A DNA stretch of 17,906 nt, from assembly GCA_011390435.1 (NCBI GenBank), contig JAABSK010000031.1:1-17906 (forward strand), given 5' to 3'. Positions 8,739-16,204 of this stretch are shown here, in pieces (positions within the stretch are counted from its first letter, which is position 1; every line of letters starts with the position of its first letter). The notes below the pieces were generated by a model. The model was not told the DNA's origin. It worked only from the letters and a program-made list of their open reading frames with translations, and made no database searches. Origin of the DNA: Desulfobacteraceae bacterium. Lineage in GTDB: Bacteria; Desulfobacterota; Desulfobacteria; Desulfobacterales; Desulfobacteraceae. The position numbers were made by a program, and so were the translations under genes.

Positions 8739-9779
8739 ATGGAAAACATACTGAATTTTACCCGGGAATCTCTTGCCGTCTGGCTTGATGCTAAAGGCAT
8801 ACGGCCATTCAGGGCCAATCAGATTTTCAAGTGGATTTACCTTCGACAGGCCAATGGCTTTGATCAGATGACCGATCTTTCAAAGGCACTCCGCCAGACC
8901 CTGAACGACCACTTTGATCTTCCGCGGCTGGTGCTGGAAAGCCGCCTGATTTCATCCGACGGCACACAAAAGTTTTTATACCGTCTGGCAGACGGTCACG
9001 ATATTGAATCGGTACTGATTCCGGAAAAGGACCATTTTACTGTGTGCATTTCCTCCCAGGTGGGGTGTGCACAGGGCTGCCGATTCTGCCTGACTGCAAA
9101 AGACGGACTGGTGCGGAACCTGACCATGGCGGAAATTGTTGCCCAGGTCCGGGACGCCAGATACGATCTGGCACAAAAGGGCATTGATCCGCTGCAGTTG
9201 TCCAATATTGTTTTTATGGGAATGGGAGAGCCGCTGGCGAATTACAGAAATGTCATTGAGGCCCTGAAAATTTTAACGGATACCGATTTTGGCCTCAAAT
9301 TTGCCACCCGCCGTATCACTGTGTCCACCTGTGGACTGGTGCCGAAGATCACCCGGCTGGGACAGGATACAGACGTCAATCTGGCAATTTCCCTGAATGC
9401 AACCACTGATACGGTCAGGAACCAACTGATGCCGGTGAACAGAACCTATCCGCTGGCAGAGCTGCTAACAGCCTGCAGGACATTCAGCATGAAACCCAGA
9501 AACAAGATCACGTTTGAATATATTCTGATCAAAGGGGTGAATGACACCCTGGCAGATGCACAGCGTCTGGTGAAACTGCTGGAACCAATCAAGGCAAAGG
9601 TGAACCTGATTCCGTTTAACCCCCATCCGGGCTCCCAATTTGATCGTCCTTCCAAAGCGCGTATGGATGCATTTTTAACCCATCTGCTCGACTGTAACAT
9701 GACCGCGATTACCCGTAAAAGCAAGGGGGCGGATATCCTGGCTGCCTGCGGTCAGCTGCGGTCAACCCGAAACGCCTGA
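8739..9779 (+). CDS. rlmN: Dual-specificity 23S rRNA/tRNA adenine-C2 methyltransferase RlmN
   Basis: This radical-SAM enzyme methylates C2 of A2503 in 23S rRNA and of A37 in some tRNAs. The 346-residue protein has the cluster motif C110-AQG-C114-RF-C117, the partner Cys C103 (TVCISSQVGC), GMGEPLANY, ITVSTCGLVPKI, LAISLNATTD, NLIPFNPHPGSQF, and the C-terminal catalytic Cys C337 in ADILAACGQLR. All residues needed for the methyl-cysteine mechanism appear present, and the order matches RlmN rather than Cfr in overall character. The ATG at 8739 has only a weak ribosome site (GGACAG). It is divergent from ffh and ends 6 bp from the convergent PP-loop gene. Confidence 0.95.
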   Translation: MENILNFTRESLAVWLDAKGIRPFRANQIFKWIYLRQANGFDQMTDLSKALRQTLNDHFDLPRLVLESRLISSDGTQKFLYRLADGHDIESVLIPEKDHFTVCISSQVGCAQGCRFCLTAKDGLVRNLTMAEIVAQVRDARYDLAQKGIDPLQLSNIVFMGMGEPLANYRNVIEALKILTDTDFGLKFATRRITVSTCGLVPKITRLGQDTDVNLAISLNATTDTVRNQLMPVNRTYPLAELLTACRTFSMKPRNKITFEYILIKGVNDTLADAQRLVKLLEPIKAKVNLIPFNPHPGSQFDRPSKARMDAFLTHLLDCNMTAITRKSKGADILAACGQLRSTRNA

Positions 9780-9785
9780 TCTGTT

Positions 9786-10799
9786 TTAATGGAATGATGA
9801 AATCATCAGGGGTCGGAAATGATCCGTGTTGAGGCTTTTTACTGTCACAACAGATGTGGTGCCCCTCTGACGGATCACCACCCGGGACAGTTCACCCGGC
9901 CTGGATTTGGTGTAGGCAGTGCAGATCATGGCGGCTGTCTGGAGATTTTCCGGGGTCAGACAGCCGGTGACAATGACATCCGGACTTGCCAGGGTTTCAT
10001 GGCGGAGGTGGGCCTGCCGGGTGATGTCCAGATGGTCGAGCAGCTGTGTGTTATCCTTTTGTGAGCGCCCCACAATGACTTTTGTGTCTGCATCCAGCCG
10101 GAAGTGACGTCCATATCTGAGCAGGTACAGCTCACAGATATCATAGCGGGTCTGGCAGGTCATCAGATCCTGCAGCCTCTGGGAATAAAGTTTATCTGTT
10201 AACAGGCAGCCTCCGGCAGGTGCAGGGTATCGTTTGACACCAAAATCCGCTGCCAGCTGTGTCTGGATTTTTCTGGACCGCCCAGTGATATCCAGCAGTT
10301 GGTTTCGATCCACCAGTCCCTGCTTTTCCGCAAGGGTTTCAGGAAGGCACCTGGCACTCAGCGGCCGCAGAATCCAGCCGTCAAACCCCGAGTTCTTTTC
10401 CACATAGCGCAGACTGTTCCGGTTCTGGGATTTGGGCCGCTGGCCCAGCACTTCGCCGCTGAATAAAAAGTGAAATCCCTCTTTTTCAAGGTGTTCGCCT
10501 GCCTTGGCAAACATCAGGGCATGACAGTCCATGCAGGGGTTCATATTTTTCCCAAATCCTGCCTTGGGCTGTTTCATCATTTCCATATAATCCAGGGTGA
10601 TATCCTGCACCATCAGGGGAATCCCTGTCTGGTCAGCTGCTTTTTCAGCGGATTTCGAAGAAAAAAACGGGGTGGTAAAGCTGATCCAGGTAACATCAAT
10701 GCCCTGACGGACCAGCAGCAGGGCGGACAGGATGCTGTCCAGCCCTCCTGAACACAGTCCCAGGGCTTTTATCTTTCTTGTGGTTTTTATCGGGTTCAT
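9786..10799 (-). CDS. PP-loop ATPase, MnmA/ThiI-like thiouridylase with NFACT-R-like C-terminus
   Basis: The N-terminal half is an adenylating PP-loop domain: LGLCSGGLDSILSALLL (SGGLDS at 17-22) followed by MnmA-like NPCMDCH (C89-xx-C92) and FSGEVLGQRPKSQ. A second conserved Cys lies in PAPAGGCLLTD (C198). These features fit tRNA thiolation, in which the loop activates a base and a Cys persulfide donates sulfur. The C-terminal part (~225-320: LLRYGRHFRLDADTKVIVG, then SQKDNTQLL) resembles the NFACT-R RNA-binding module rather than the usual MnmA barrel, so it is not ordinary MnmA. The ATG at 10799 has GAAGAG upstream. Its start lies only 15 bp from the divergent nth start. The nucleotide modified is unknown; a queuosine-type (QueC-like) or other sulfur-transfer role is less likely. 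Confidence 0.8.
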   Translation of the reverse strand: MNPIKTTRKIKALGLCSGGLDSILSALLLVRQGIDVTWISFTTPFFSSKSAEKAADQTGIPLMVQDITLDYMEMMKQPKAGFGKNMNPCMDCHALMFAKAGEHLEKEGFHFLFSGEVLGQRPKSQNRNSLRYVEKNSGFDGWILRPLSARCLPETLAEKQGLVDRNQLLDITGRSRKIQTQLAADFGVKRYPAPAGGCLLTDKLYSQRLQDLMTCQTRYDICELYLLRYGRHFRLDADTKVIVGRSQKDNTQLLDHLDITRQAHLRHETLASPDVIVTGCLTPENLQTAAMICTAYTKSRPGELSRVVIRQRGTTSVVTVKSLNTDHFRPLMISSFH

Positions 10800-10814
10800 A
10801 TATACTCTTCATCC

Positions 10815-11450
10815 ATGACAACACCATCAGCATCAACGGTTAAGACCATCCTTGAGACATTACGGAAGCGCTATCCGGTTGTCAAGACCCAGCTTGACCA
10901 CAAAAGTCCTTTTCAGCTGCTCATTGCCACAATTTTATCTGCCCAGTGCACCGACCGCCAGGTCAATGCCGTGACCCGGAAATTGTTTGCCCGCTTTCCT
11001 GATCCGGAGCGCCTTGCCTGTGCTCCGCTGAATGAGGTCAAGCAGATCATTTATTCAACAGGGTTTTATAACAACAAGGCAAAAAACATTCGCGCCTGTG
11101 CATCAGCCATTATCGAGCGGCACAACGGTGTGGTTCCTGAAGATCTGGCCCTGCTGGTCCAGTTGCCCGGAGTGGGAAGGAAAACTGCAAATGTGGTGTT
11201 GTCTGCGGCGTTCGGTCATCAGGCCATTGTGGTGGACACCCATGTGCTGCGGATTTCAAAACGGCTGGGGCTGACCCGAAATGTTGATCCGGTAAAAGTG
11301 GAATTTGATTTGATGAAACTGATTCCCAAAACATCCTGGAGCGACCTGTCGTTGCAGCTGATCTATTTTGGCCGGGAAATCTGTGATGCAAAGCGTCCCC
11401 GCTGCAATGGGTGTCCGCTGTTTGATCCATGCCCGGCAAAAGGGAAATAA
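10815..11450 (+). CDS. nth: Endonuclease III (DNA glycosylase/AP lyase)
   Basis: This base-excision-repair enzyme removes oxidised pyrimidines and cleaves abasic sites. The 211-residue protein contains the helix-hairpin-helix LPGVGRKTANVVLSAAFG with catalytic Lys K123, catalytic Asp D141 in VVDTHVLRISKRLGL, and the [4Fe-4S] cluster pattern C190-x6-C197-x2-C200-x5-C206 near the end. Length matches the family. The ATG at 10815 gives an N-terminus of normal length; no strong ribosome site is seen in the 15-bp gap to the divergent PP-loop gene. The TAA stop lies 3 bp from the convergent stop of the acidic protein gene, so the two transcripts must overlap unless termination occurs inside a gene. 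Confidence 0.97.
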   Translation: MTTPSASTVKTILETLRKRYPVVKTQLDHKSPFQLLIATILSAQCTDRQVNAVTRKLFARFPDPERLACAPLNEVKQIIYSTGFYNNKAKNIRACASAIIERHNGVVPEDLALLVQLPGVGRKTANVVLSAAFGHQAIVVDTHVLRISKRLGLTRNVDPVKVEFDLMKLIPKTSWSDLSLQLIYFGREICDAKRPRCNGCPLFDPCPAKGK

Positions 11451-11453
11451 CGG

Positions 11454-11996
11454 TTATTCCGTCTCTTTTTTCTGTTCCCAGAACTCCTGGCTTTCCGCAA
11501 AAATGTCATCAATGTCATCATCGATCAGATCATCCTGAAGGGGGTCAACTTCTGAGACATCTGCTGCTGGCAAGTCATCGTCCAGATCCAGTTCTGTTTC
11601 ATCCAGATCATAATCCGGCAGCTCAATCTTCAGGTCATCCAGACTTTCGTCCCCCTCATCCGCTTCAGGAGAAACGCTTGTGTCAACAGACAGATCTTCT
11701 GCTGCCGTGGCAGTTTCAGGGGCGGGATCTGCCGGCATATCGGGTTCGGCTGTTTCCGGAAGATAGTTGCCCTGTCTGTCAAACATCAGGGAGCCGCTGA
11801 GGTTCAGCTCAAAGTCAAGACGGAATGCAATCTCATTGTTGTGGACAACGATTTGCCCCCCTTTGGAGGTCAAGGCCTGTGCAGCTATCTTTTTTTCAAG
11901 AATCTGTCTGATGGCATCAAGGTCCAGATCTTTTTTGACAGCATCAATCAGATCTTTTTCTCCGTTTCGGATCACTTCAGGATCTGTAATTTTCAT
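11454..11996 (-). CDS. Hypothetical protein with highly acidic C-terminal half
   Basis: I do not recognise a family. Residues 1-~75 look folded: a helical, Lys/Asp-mixed start (EKDLIDAVKKDLDLDAIR) followed by probable strands (GGQIVVHNNEIAFRLDFELN). Residues 81-180 are low complexity with about 40 Asp/Glu in 100, including DETELDLDDD and LIDDDIDDIF, and are probably disordered. There is no signal peptide or membrane segment, so it should be cytosolic. The ATG at 11996 follows a good AGGAG site. It lies 19 bp downstream of the receiver/solute-binding fusion gene on the same strand, so it is probably the last gene of the ABC-transporter operon. An acidic tail can mimic nucleic acid or bind basic or metal partners; no function is assigned. 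Confidence 0.85.
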   Translation of the reverse strand: MKITDPEVIRNGEKDLIDAVKKDLDLDAIRQILEKKIAAQALTSKGGQIVVHNNEIAFRLDFELNLSGSLMFDRQGNYLPETAEPDMPADPAPETATAAEDLSVDTSVSPEADEGDESLDDLKIELPDYDLDETELDLDDDLPAADVSEVDPLQDDLIDDDIDDIFAESQEFWEQKKETE

Positions 11997-12015
11997 TGAA
12001 GACTCCTATAAAAAT

Positions 12016-13389
12016 TTAACGATATGCTTTGTCGGCAAAGGATTTTTCAATAAATCGATCCAGGTCGATGATTTTTCCGATCTCCATCACATCGTGCATG
12101 TATCTTTGAATTTTATCCAGATCTGCTGCCTCAGGGTACAGTCCGTCCCACCGTATGGCCTGGGGCTGAGAAAACACATTCTGCAGTACCTGGGGGTTTA
12201 AGCCGAGTTTGCCTTCCGGGTCCAGGAATTGAACACCGATTCTGGCGGCCCGGATTTTGTCGTTTTCAATGTATTCACCGGTGTCAACCAGCAGCGAGAC
12301 AAACTCCTGTGCGGCTTCAGGGTGCTTTTGTATAAAATCTTCCTGCATGGCCACAACACAGCAGGGATGGTTTTCCCATCGGGCGGCAGAATAAAATTCA
12401 AGATTGCCGATCTCACTGACAATGGCTTTTGTGGCCACAGGTTCTGCCACCACAAAACCGGCCACGTCATCATTTTCTTTCATGATTTCCGGCATTTTAA
12501 CAGGCGGGACCACCTCAAACCGGACATTGATGGCTTTTTTGCCGGGAACACCGGGTTTCAGCCCCAGCTCTTTTAAAAACTGGTGGGCCAGCATGTGATG
12601 AACCGACATTTTATGGGGGATGTCCACGACCTTGTATTTGTAGAAGCTCTGCAGAGAATCAAACCGGTGATCATAGTGCCGTGACCGGACAAAGGTGCTG
12701 CCGTTTTTGTGGGCAAACAGCACCAGTTTGATGGGAGAATCATAGGCAAACAGATCCATTGCAATGGGGGCCAGGACAAAAGCGCAGTCGATTTCGCCAC
12801 TTTCAAGCCCTTCCTGGATGGGATTCCACCCCGCCTTCAGGGTGGTGGTCAGGTCAAAATATTGCGGGTCCACATCCCCCTGTTCGATCCGGTGTTTTAA
12901 TGCGCCCAGGGCAAGGTGGTCTGTAATCTGGATGTGGGCAACGTTCAGCTCGACCCGTCCGCCCATGACCTGCCGCTGCCGGACTTTGGGGGCAGTGTCT
13001 TTGATGTCACCGGAAAAAGCTGTTTCAATGGCCTGGCTGATCTGTTCCTGATCAAAGGGTTTGGGCACATGACCATTGGCACCGGCCTCCATGATGGCGA
13101 TCTGCTGGCCTTTGTCCGACTGGGCAGTGGCCATGATAAAAGGAAGATTTTTAAATTCATCCTGCTGTCTCAATGCCTGTAAAAATTCCAGACCATCCAT
13201 TTTGGGCATATTCCAGTCACTGACCACCAGATCGGGTTTTTCAGTCTGGACTTTTTCCAGCCCGTCTTCACCATTGACTGCCATAATCAGGTTTTCAAAA
13301 CCAGCTTTGTTCAGGATCTGCTTGAACATGATCCGCATGGTACCGGAATCATCCACCACCAGAATTTTAATGTTTGGATTTACAGCCAT
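12016..13389 (-). CDS. CheY-like receiver fused to a leaderless ABC solute-binding-like domain
   Basis: Residues 1-~125 are a complete CheY-type receiver: ILVVDDSGTMR (D13, D14), phosphoacceptor D58 in LVVSDWNMPKMDGLEFL (very close to the CheY site), T88 in ATAQ and K110 in PKPF. After a short linker, residues ~143-457 form an NMT1/SsuA/NrtA-like solute-binding fold: VAHIQITDHLALG, AFVLAPIAMDLFA, KMSVHHMLAHQFL, VVPPVKMPEIM, GFVVAEPVATKAI and W338-EN-HPCC-VVAM. There is no signal peptide before or between the domains, so the whole protein should be cytosolic, although binding domains of this fold normally act outside the membrane. The ATG at 13389 has a strong AAGGAG site 8 nt upstream. It lies 55 bp after the permease and 19 bp before the acidic-protein gene. 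Likely a ligand-responsive phospho-signalling protein (inference). Confidence 0.88.
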   Translation of the reverse strand: MAVNPNIKILVVDDSGTMRIMFKQILNKAGFENLIMAVNGEDGLEKVQTEKPDLVVSDWNMPKMDGLEFLQALRQQDEFKNLPFIMATAQSDKGQQIAIMEAGANGHVPKPFDQEQISQAIETAFSGDIKDTAPKVRQRQVMGGRVELNVAHIQITDHLALGALKHRIEQGDVDPQYFDLTTTLKAGWNPIQEGLESGEIDCAFVLAPIAMDLFAYDSPIKLVLFAHKNGSTFVRSRHYDHRFDSLQSFYKYKVVDIPHKMSVHHMLAHQFLKELGLKPGVPGKKAINVRFEVVPPVKMPEIMKENDDVAGFVVAEPVATKAIVSEIGNLEFYSAARWENHPCCVVAMQEDFIQKHPEAAQEFVSLLVDTGEYIENDKIRAARIGVQFLDPEGKLGLNPQVLQNVFSQPQAIRWDGLYPEAADLDKIQRYMHDVMEIGKIIDLDRFIEKSFADKAYR

Positions 13390-13444
13390 AGAAACGCTCC
13401 TTAAAGTTTGTATATCAACAGATATCTGGTTTTACATCGCCACA

Positions 13445-14275
13445 TCAATCATTCCATGACCAGCTGAAACTGAATTGAAGTTTCTGGATCATCCGGTCCA
13501 GGGTAAACCCTAAAATACCAATGGCAATAATCATTGCCATGAGTTTATCATATTCCATGGTGTCCCTGGCATCGTTGATCAGATACCCCAATCCGCTGGA
13601 CACCCCGAGAAATTCAGCCGGAACCAGCACGATCCATGCAACGCCCAGTGCCAGCCTCAGGCTGGTCAGCATATAGGGCAAAGAGGCAGGGATGATGATG
13701 GTCCTGATCAGTTGAAAGTTGGTTGCACCCTGATTCAATGCCATCTTGATCCACTGGGGGTTTATATTTAAGACACCAATTGTCGTGTTCAGTATTATAG
13801 GACAAACCGTGGCCATTACAATCAAAAAATATACCGCAGACTCAAAACTTGCAAACAGCAGCAGGGCAATGGGCATCCATGACAGGGGAGAAATCATCCG
13901 GATAAATTGAATCGGTGAATATGAAAGACTTCTGAATTTTGGGTAAAATCCTACCAGAATGCCGATGGGAACGCCGATGACCGCAGCAATACCGATCCCC
14001 ACCAGAATTCTTCTCAAACTGGTGAACACCGAGATCCAGAATCTGCTGTCCTGGGCAGCGGTGATCAGGGCGTTGAGTGTCGGGCCTGGCAAAAATCCGT
14101 TGAACTGTGAAAATTCAGGGCGTGAAAAAATCAGGGCAGAGAGACCCATCCAGATGCCGGCAAATGCGATAAGCCCGATGATTTCATATTTCCAGCCGGG
14201 GAGCTGCCTGCCGAATACAGCGTTCAGACCGACCTGTCTGGGGTCCCGGTAGATGAAACGGTTAATTGATTTCAA
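13445..14275 (-). CDS. ABC transporter permease, NitT/TauT (SsuC/TauC-like) family
   Basis: This inner-membrane permease (276 aa) has about six hydrophobic segments (roughly 31-51, 87-111, 125-145, 147-167, 201-221, 245-261). The cytoplasmic EAA-type loop ALNQGATNFQLIRTIIIPAS (179-198) docks with the ATPase; GVAWIVLVPAEFLG and SGLGYLINDA are typical of the nitrate/sulfonate/taurine group. The start is TTG at 14275, overlapping the end of the exported binding-protein gene by 14 bases, with a GGGAAGAAG purine stretch upstream; no ATG gives a full first membrane segment. It works with the ATPase at 15437-16204 and the Tat-signal binding protein. Substrate unknown. Confidence 0.93.
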   Translation of the reverse strand: MKSINRFIYRDPRQVGLNAVFGRQLPGWKYEIIGLIAFAGIWMGLSALIFSRPEFSQFNGFLPGPTLNALITAAQDSRFWISVFTSLRRILVGIGIAAVIGVPIGILVGFYPKFRSLSYSPIQFIRMISPLSWMPIALLLFASFESAVYFLIVMATVCPIILNTTIGVLNINPQWIKMALNQGATNFQLIRTIIIPASLPYMLTSLRLALGVAWIVLVPAEFLGVSSGLGYLINDARDTMEYDKLMAMIIAIGILGFTLDRMIQKLQFSFSWSWND

Positions 14276-15440
14276 CGACTTCTTCCCTTGTATATGGTTT
14301 GGTCATGTCACAGCTGCAGAACCGGCCCATGCCGCCCATCTCGTCAATGGCACGGGAAACAAATGAATCATCCACCAGCTGGTCTGCTGCGGTTCCAGTA
14401 TCCAGTGCCTGTAAGAACCGGGTATCTCCTTCTACCCGTGTCTGCTTCATCTGGTCAATGATGAAATGTGTGGCAGATGGAAACGGGTATGGGGAAAAAC
14501 CGATTCGTTCGACCTGCCATTGCGGATGGATCAGTTCTGCAGGCTCAGGATGGATGAATACTTTTTTCAATACCTCTTTGGGAAAAGGCAGATAGCCTTC
14601 TCCGTCCCGGCTCAGCAGGTGGGCAGTTTCACCAGGATTGCTGTTGCACCAGGCCTGTGCCCGTACAATGGCATTCACAGCCTTTTGCACCAGGACCGGT
14701 TGCGATTTGGTCAAGTGTTCATACGTCACAATGACGCAGCAGGGATGGTTTTTCCATATGTCCCCACTGTAGCGCATGATCCGGGCACCGAATTTTACCT
14801 GTGCCAGGGCATTGAATGGATCTGCCACGATAAATCCGTCAATTTTATTTCCCAAAAGGGCGGTGGGCATATCCGGTGGCGGCAGGATAAACAGATTGAC
14901 CTCGTGACGTGCAAGGGGGGCGGACTGCGGCTGAATTACCGGTGTCAATCCCTGTGTCTGTATTCCCATCTGAAGGATCAGGTTGTGCATGGAATACCAT
15001 GAGGGGACGGCAATCTGTTTGCCTCCCAGATCTTTAAAATGATAAATGCCTGAATCTTTTTTGACGGTGATGGCGCTGCCGTTGGTATGATCCCAGGCCA
15101 GTACCTTGACCGGGATGTTCTGTTTGTATCGCATCCATACTGGAATGGGAAAGAGCATGTGTGTTAAATCAAACTTCCCGGCCAGAAAGGATTCTGTCAA
15201 AACTTTCCAGGACCGGACCATCACGGGGCGTTCAACATTCAGGCCCTCTTCGCTGAAATACCCCAGTCCGTGGGCCACCAGCAAAGGGGTGGCATCGGTA
15301 ATGGGAAGATATCCCAGTTTGAGGACAGGGCTGCTGGCCAGACTTTTGAACGCCGGGGGCAGAAGCAGTCCTGAGCAGGTTGCCGCAGCTGTTTTCAGAA
15401 AGGTGCGCCGGGATAAAATATCAGGGGGGTGATCGATCAC
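14262..15440 (-). CDS. Exported ABC substrate-binding protein with Tat-type signal, NitT/TauT family
   Basis: The protein (392 aa) opens with a twin-arginine signal, SRRTFLK at residues 10-16, followed by a hydrophobic Ala/Leu stretch and a likely cleavage near residues 33-37, so it should be folded before export to the periplasm. The mature part is an SsuA/NrtA/NMT1-like binding fold: LKLGYLPITDATPLLVAHGLG, YFSEEGLNVE, LAGKFDLTHMLFPIP, ILPPPDMPTALL, DGFIVADPFNALAQ and W229-KN-HPCC-VIVT. A Cys pair (CSC) lies near the C-terminus. The start is GTG at 15440, sharing GTGA with the ATPase stop, with a strong AAGGAG site 7 nt upstream. Tat export suggests a cofactor, metal or tight ligand acquired in the cytoplasm, by inference. 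Substrate unknown. Confidence 0.92.
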   Translation of the reverse strand: MIDHPPDILSRRTFLKTAAATCSGLLLPPAFKSLASSPVLKLGYLPITDATPLLVAHGLGYFSEEGLNVERPVMVRSWKVLTESFLAGKFDLTHMLFPIPVWMRYKQNIPVKVLAWDHTNGSAITVKKDSGIYHFKDLGGKQIAVPSWYSMHNLILQMGIQTQGLTPVIQPQSAPLARHEVNLFILPPPDMPTALLGNKIDGFIVADPFNALAQVKFGARIMRYSGDIWKNHPCCVIVTYEHLTKSQPVLVQKAVNAIVRAQAWCNSNPGETAHLLSRDGEGYLPFPKEVLKKVFIHPEPAELIHPQWQVERIGFSPYPFPSATHFIIDQMKQTRVEGDTRFLQALDTGTAADQLVDDSFVSRAIDEMGGMGRFCSCDMTKPYTREEVVEIN

Positions 15441-16204
15441 AGCAGACTCCTTTTGGCCAGATATGAATGTTTGAACCGTTTGAGAATCCGGGAACGGATT
15501 TCCTTGAACCGGGGAGTATTTCGATCTCTGGGGTAGGGGTCTGGAACATCAAAGATGTCTGTAATGCCGGCAGGCTCACCGGATAATAAAATAATTTTAT
15601 TTCCCATCCGGATGGCTTCATCAATATCATGGGTCACAAAGACTGCAGTGAATTGTTCCGAGAGCCACAGGTTGATCATCTCTTCCTGGATATGGGCCTG
15701 CGTAAAGGTATCCAGCGAGGCAAAAGGCTCATCCAGAAGCAGGGTGTCGGGATGTCCCACCAGTGCCCGTGCCAGGCAGGCCCGCTGTGCCATGCCCAGG
15801 GAAAGCTGTTTGGGTCTGGCATCGGCAAACCCGCCAATTCCCATGATTTCCAGAAACTGGTTCACCCGGTAACCGAGCTGATTGGTGTCTCCTCTGAGCT
15901 TGCAGCCATAGGCCACATTTTCCCTGACACTCAGCCAGGGAATCAGGGTGGGCTGTTGAAACAGCATGGACCGGGATGGATGAATGCCTTTGATCAGCTC
16001 TCCGTCGACACGGATGCTTCCTGATGTCGGCATTTCAAGACCTGCAAGCAGATTCAGAAGGGTTGTTTTTCCACAGCCGGATTCACCCAGAATAATCACA
16101 AAATCTCCGGCATGAATGGAAAAGGAGATCTCCCTGAGCACGCTGTGTTCAGATTTTCTGGATCCAACATAGGATTTTGAGACCCGTTCAAGTTCTATTT
16201 TCAA
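15437..16204 (-). CDS. ABC transporter ATP-binding protein, NitT/TauT (SsuB/TauB-like) family
   Basis: This cytoplasmic ATPase (255 aa) energises the permease encoded two genes downstream. Motifs are Walker A GESGCGKTT (40-48), Q-loop LFQQPTLIPW (81-90), signature LSLGMAQRACLARAL (134-148), Walker B LLLDEP (155-160) and switch His H192 in FVTHDIDEA. The signature reads LSLGM instead of the commoner LSGGM; this variant occurs in functional ABC proteins, so no defect is inferred. The start is TTG at 16204 overlapping the upstream TGA (TTGA), with AGGAAAG upstream. The chain of overlaps points to coupled translation of the upstream binding-like protein, this ATPase and the exported binding protein. 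Confidence 0.94.
   Translation of the reverse strand: MKIELERVSKSYVGSRKSEHSVLREISFSIHAGDFVIILGESGCGKTTLLNLLAGLEMPTSGSIRVDGELIKGIHPSRSMLFQQPTLIPWLSVRENVAYGCKLRGDTNQLGYRVNQFLEIMGIGGFADARPKQLSLGMAQRACLARALVGHPDTLLLDEPFASLDTFTQAHIQEEMINLWLSEQFTAVFVTHDIDEAIRMGNKIILLSGEPAGITDIFDVPDPYPRDRNTPRFKEIRSRILKRFKHSYLAKRSLL

Noticed and set aside
13390..13444. Separate promoter before the receiver fusion, near the palindrome CAGATATCTG
   Set aside because: No -35/-10 pair with proper spacing was found in the 55-bp gap; a 10-bp palindrome alone is not enough.
15790..15810. Broken ABC signature motif (LSLGM) as a sign of an inactive ATPase
   Set aside because: LSLGM-type signatures are known in active ABC proteins and all other motifs are intact.
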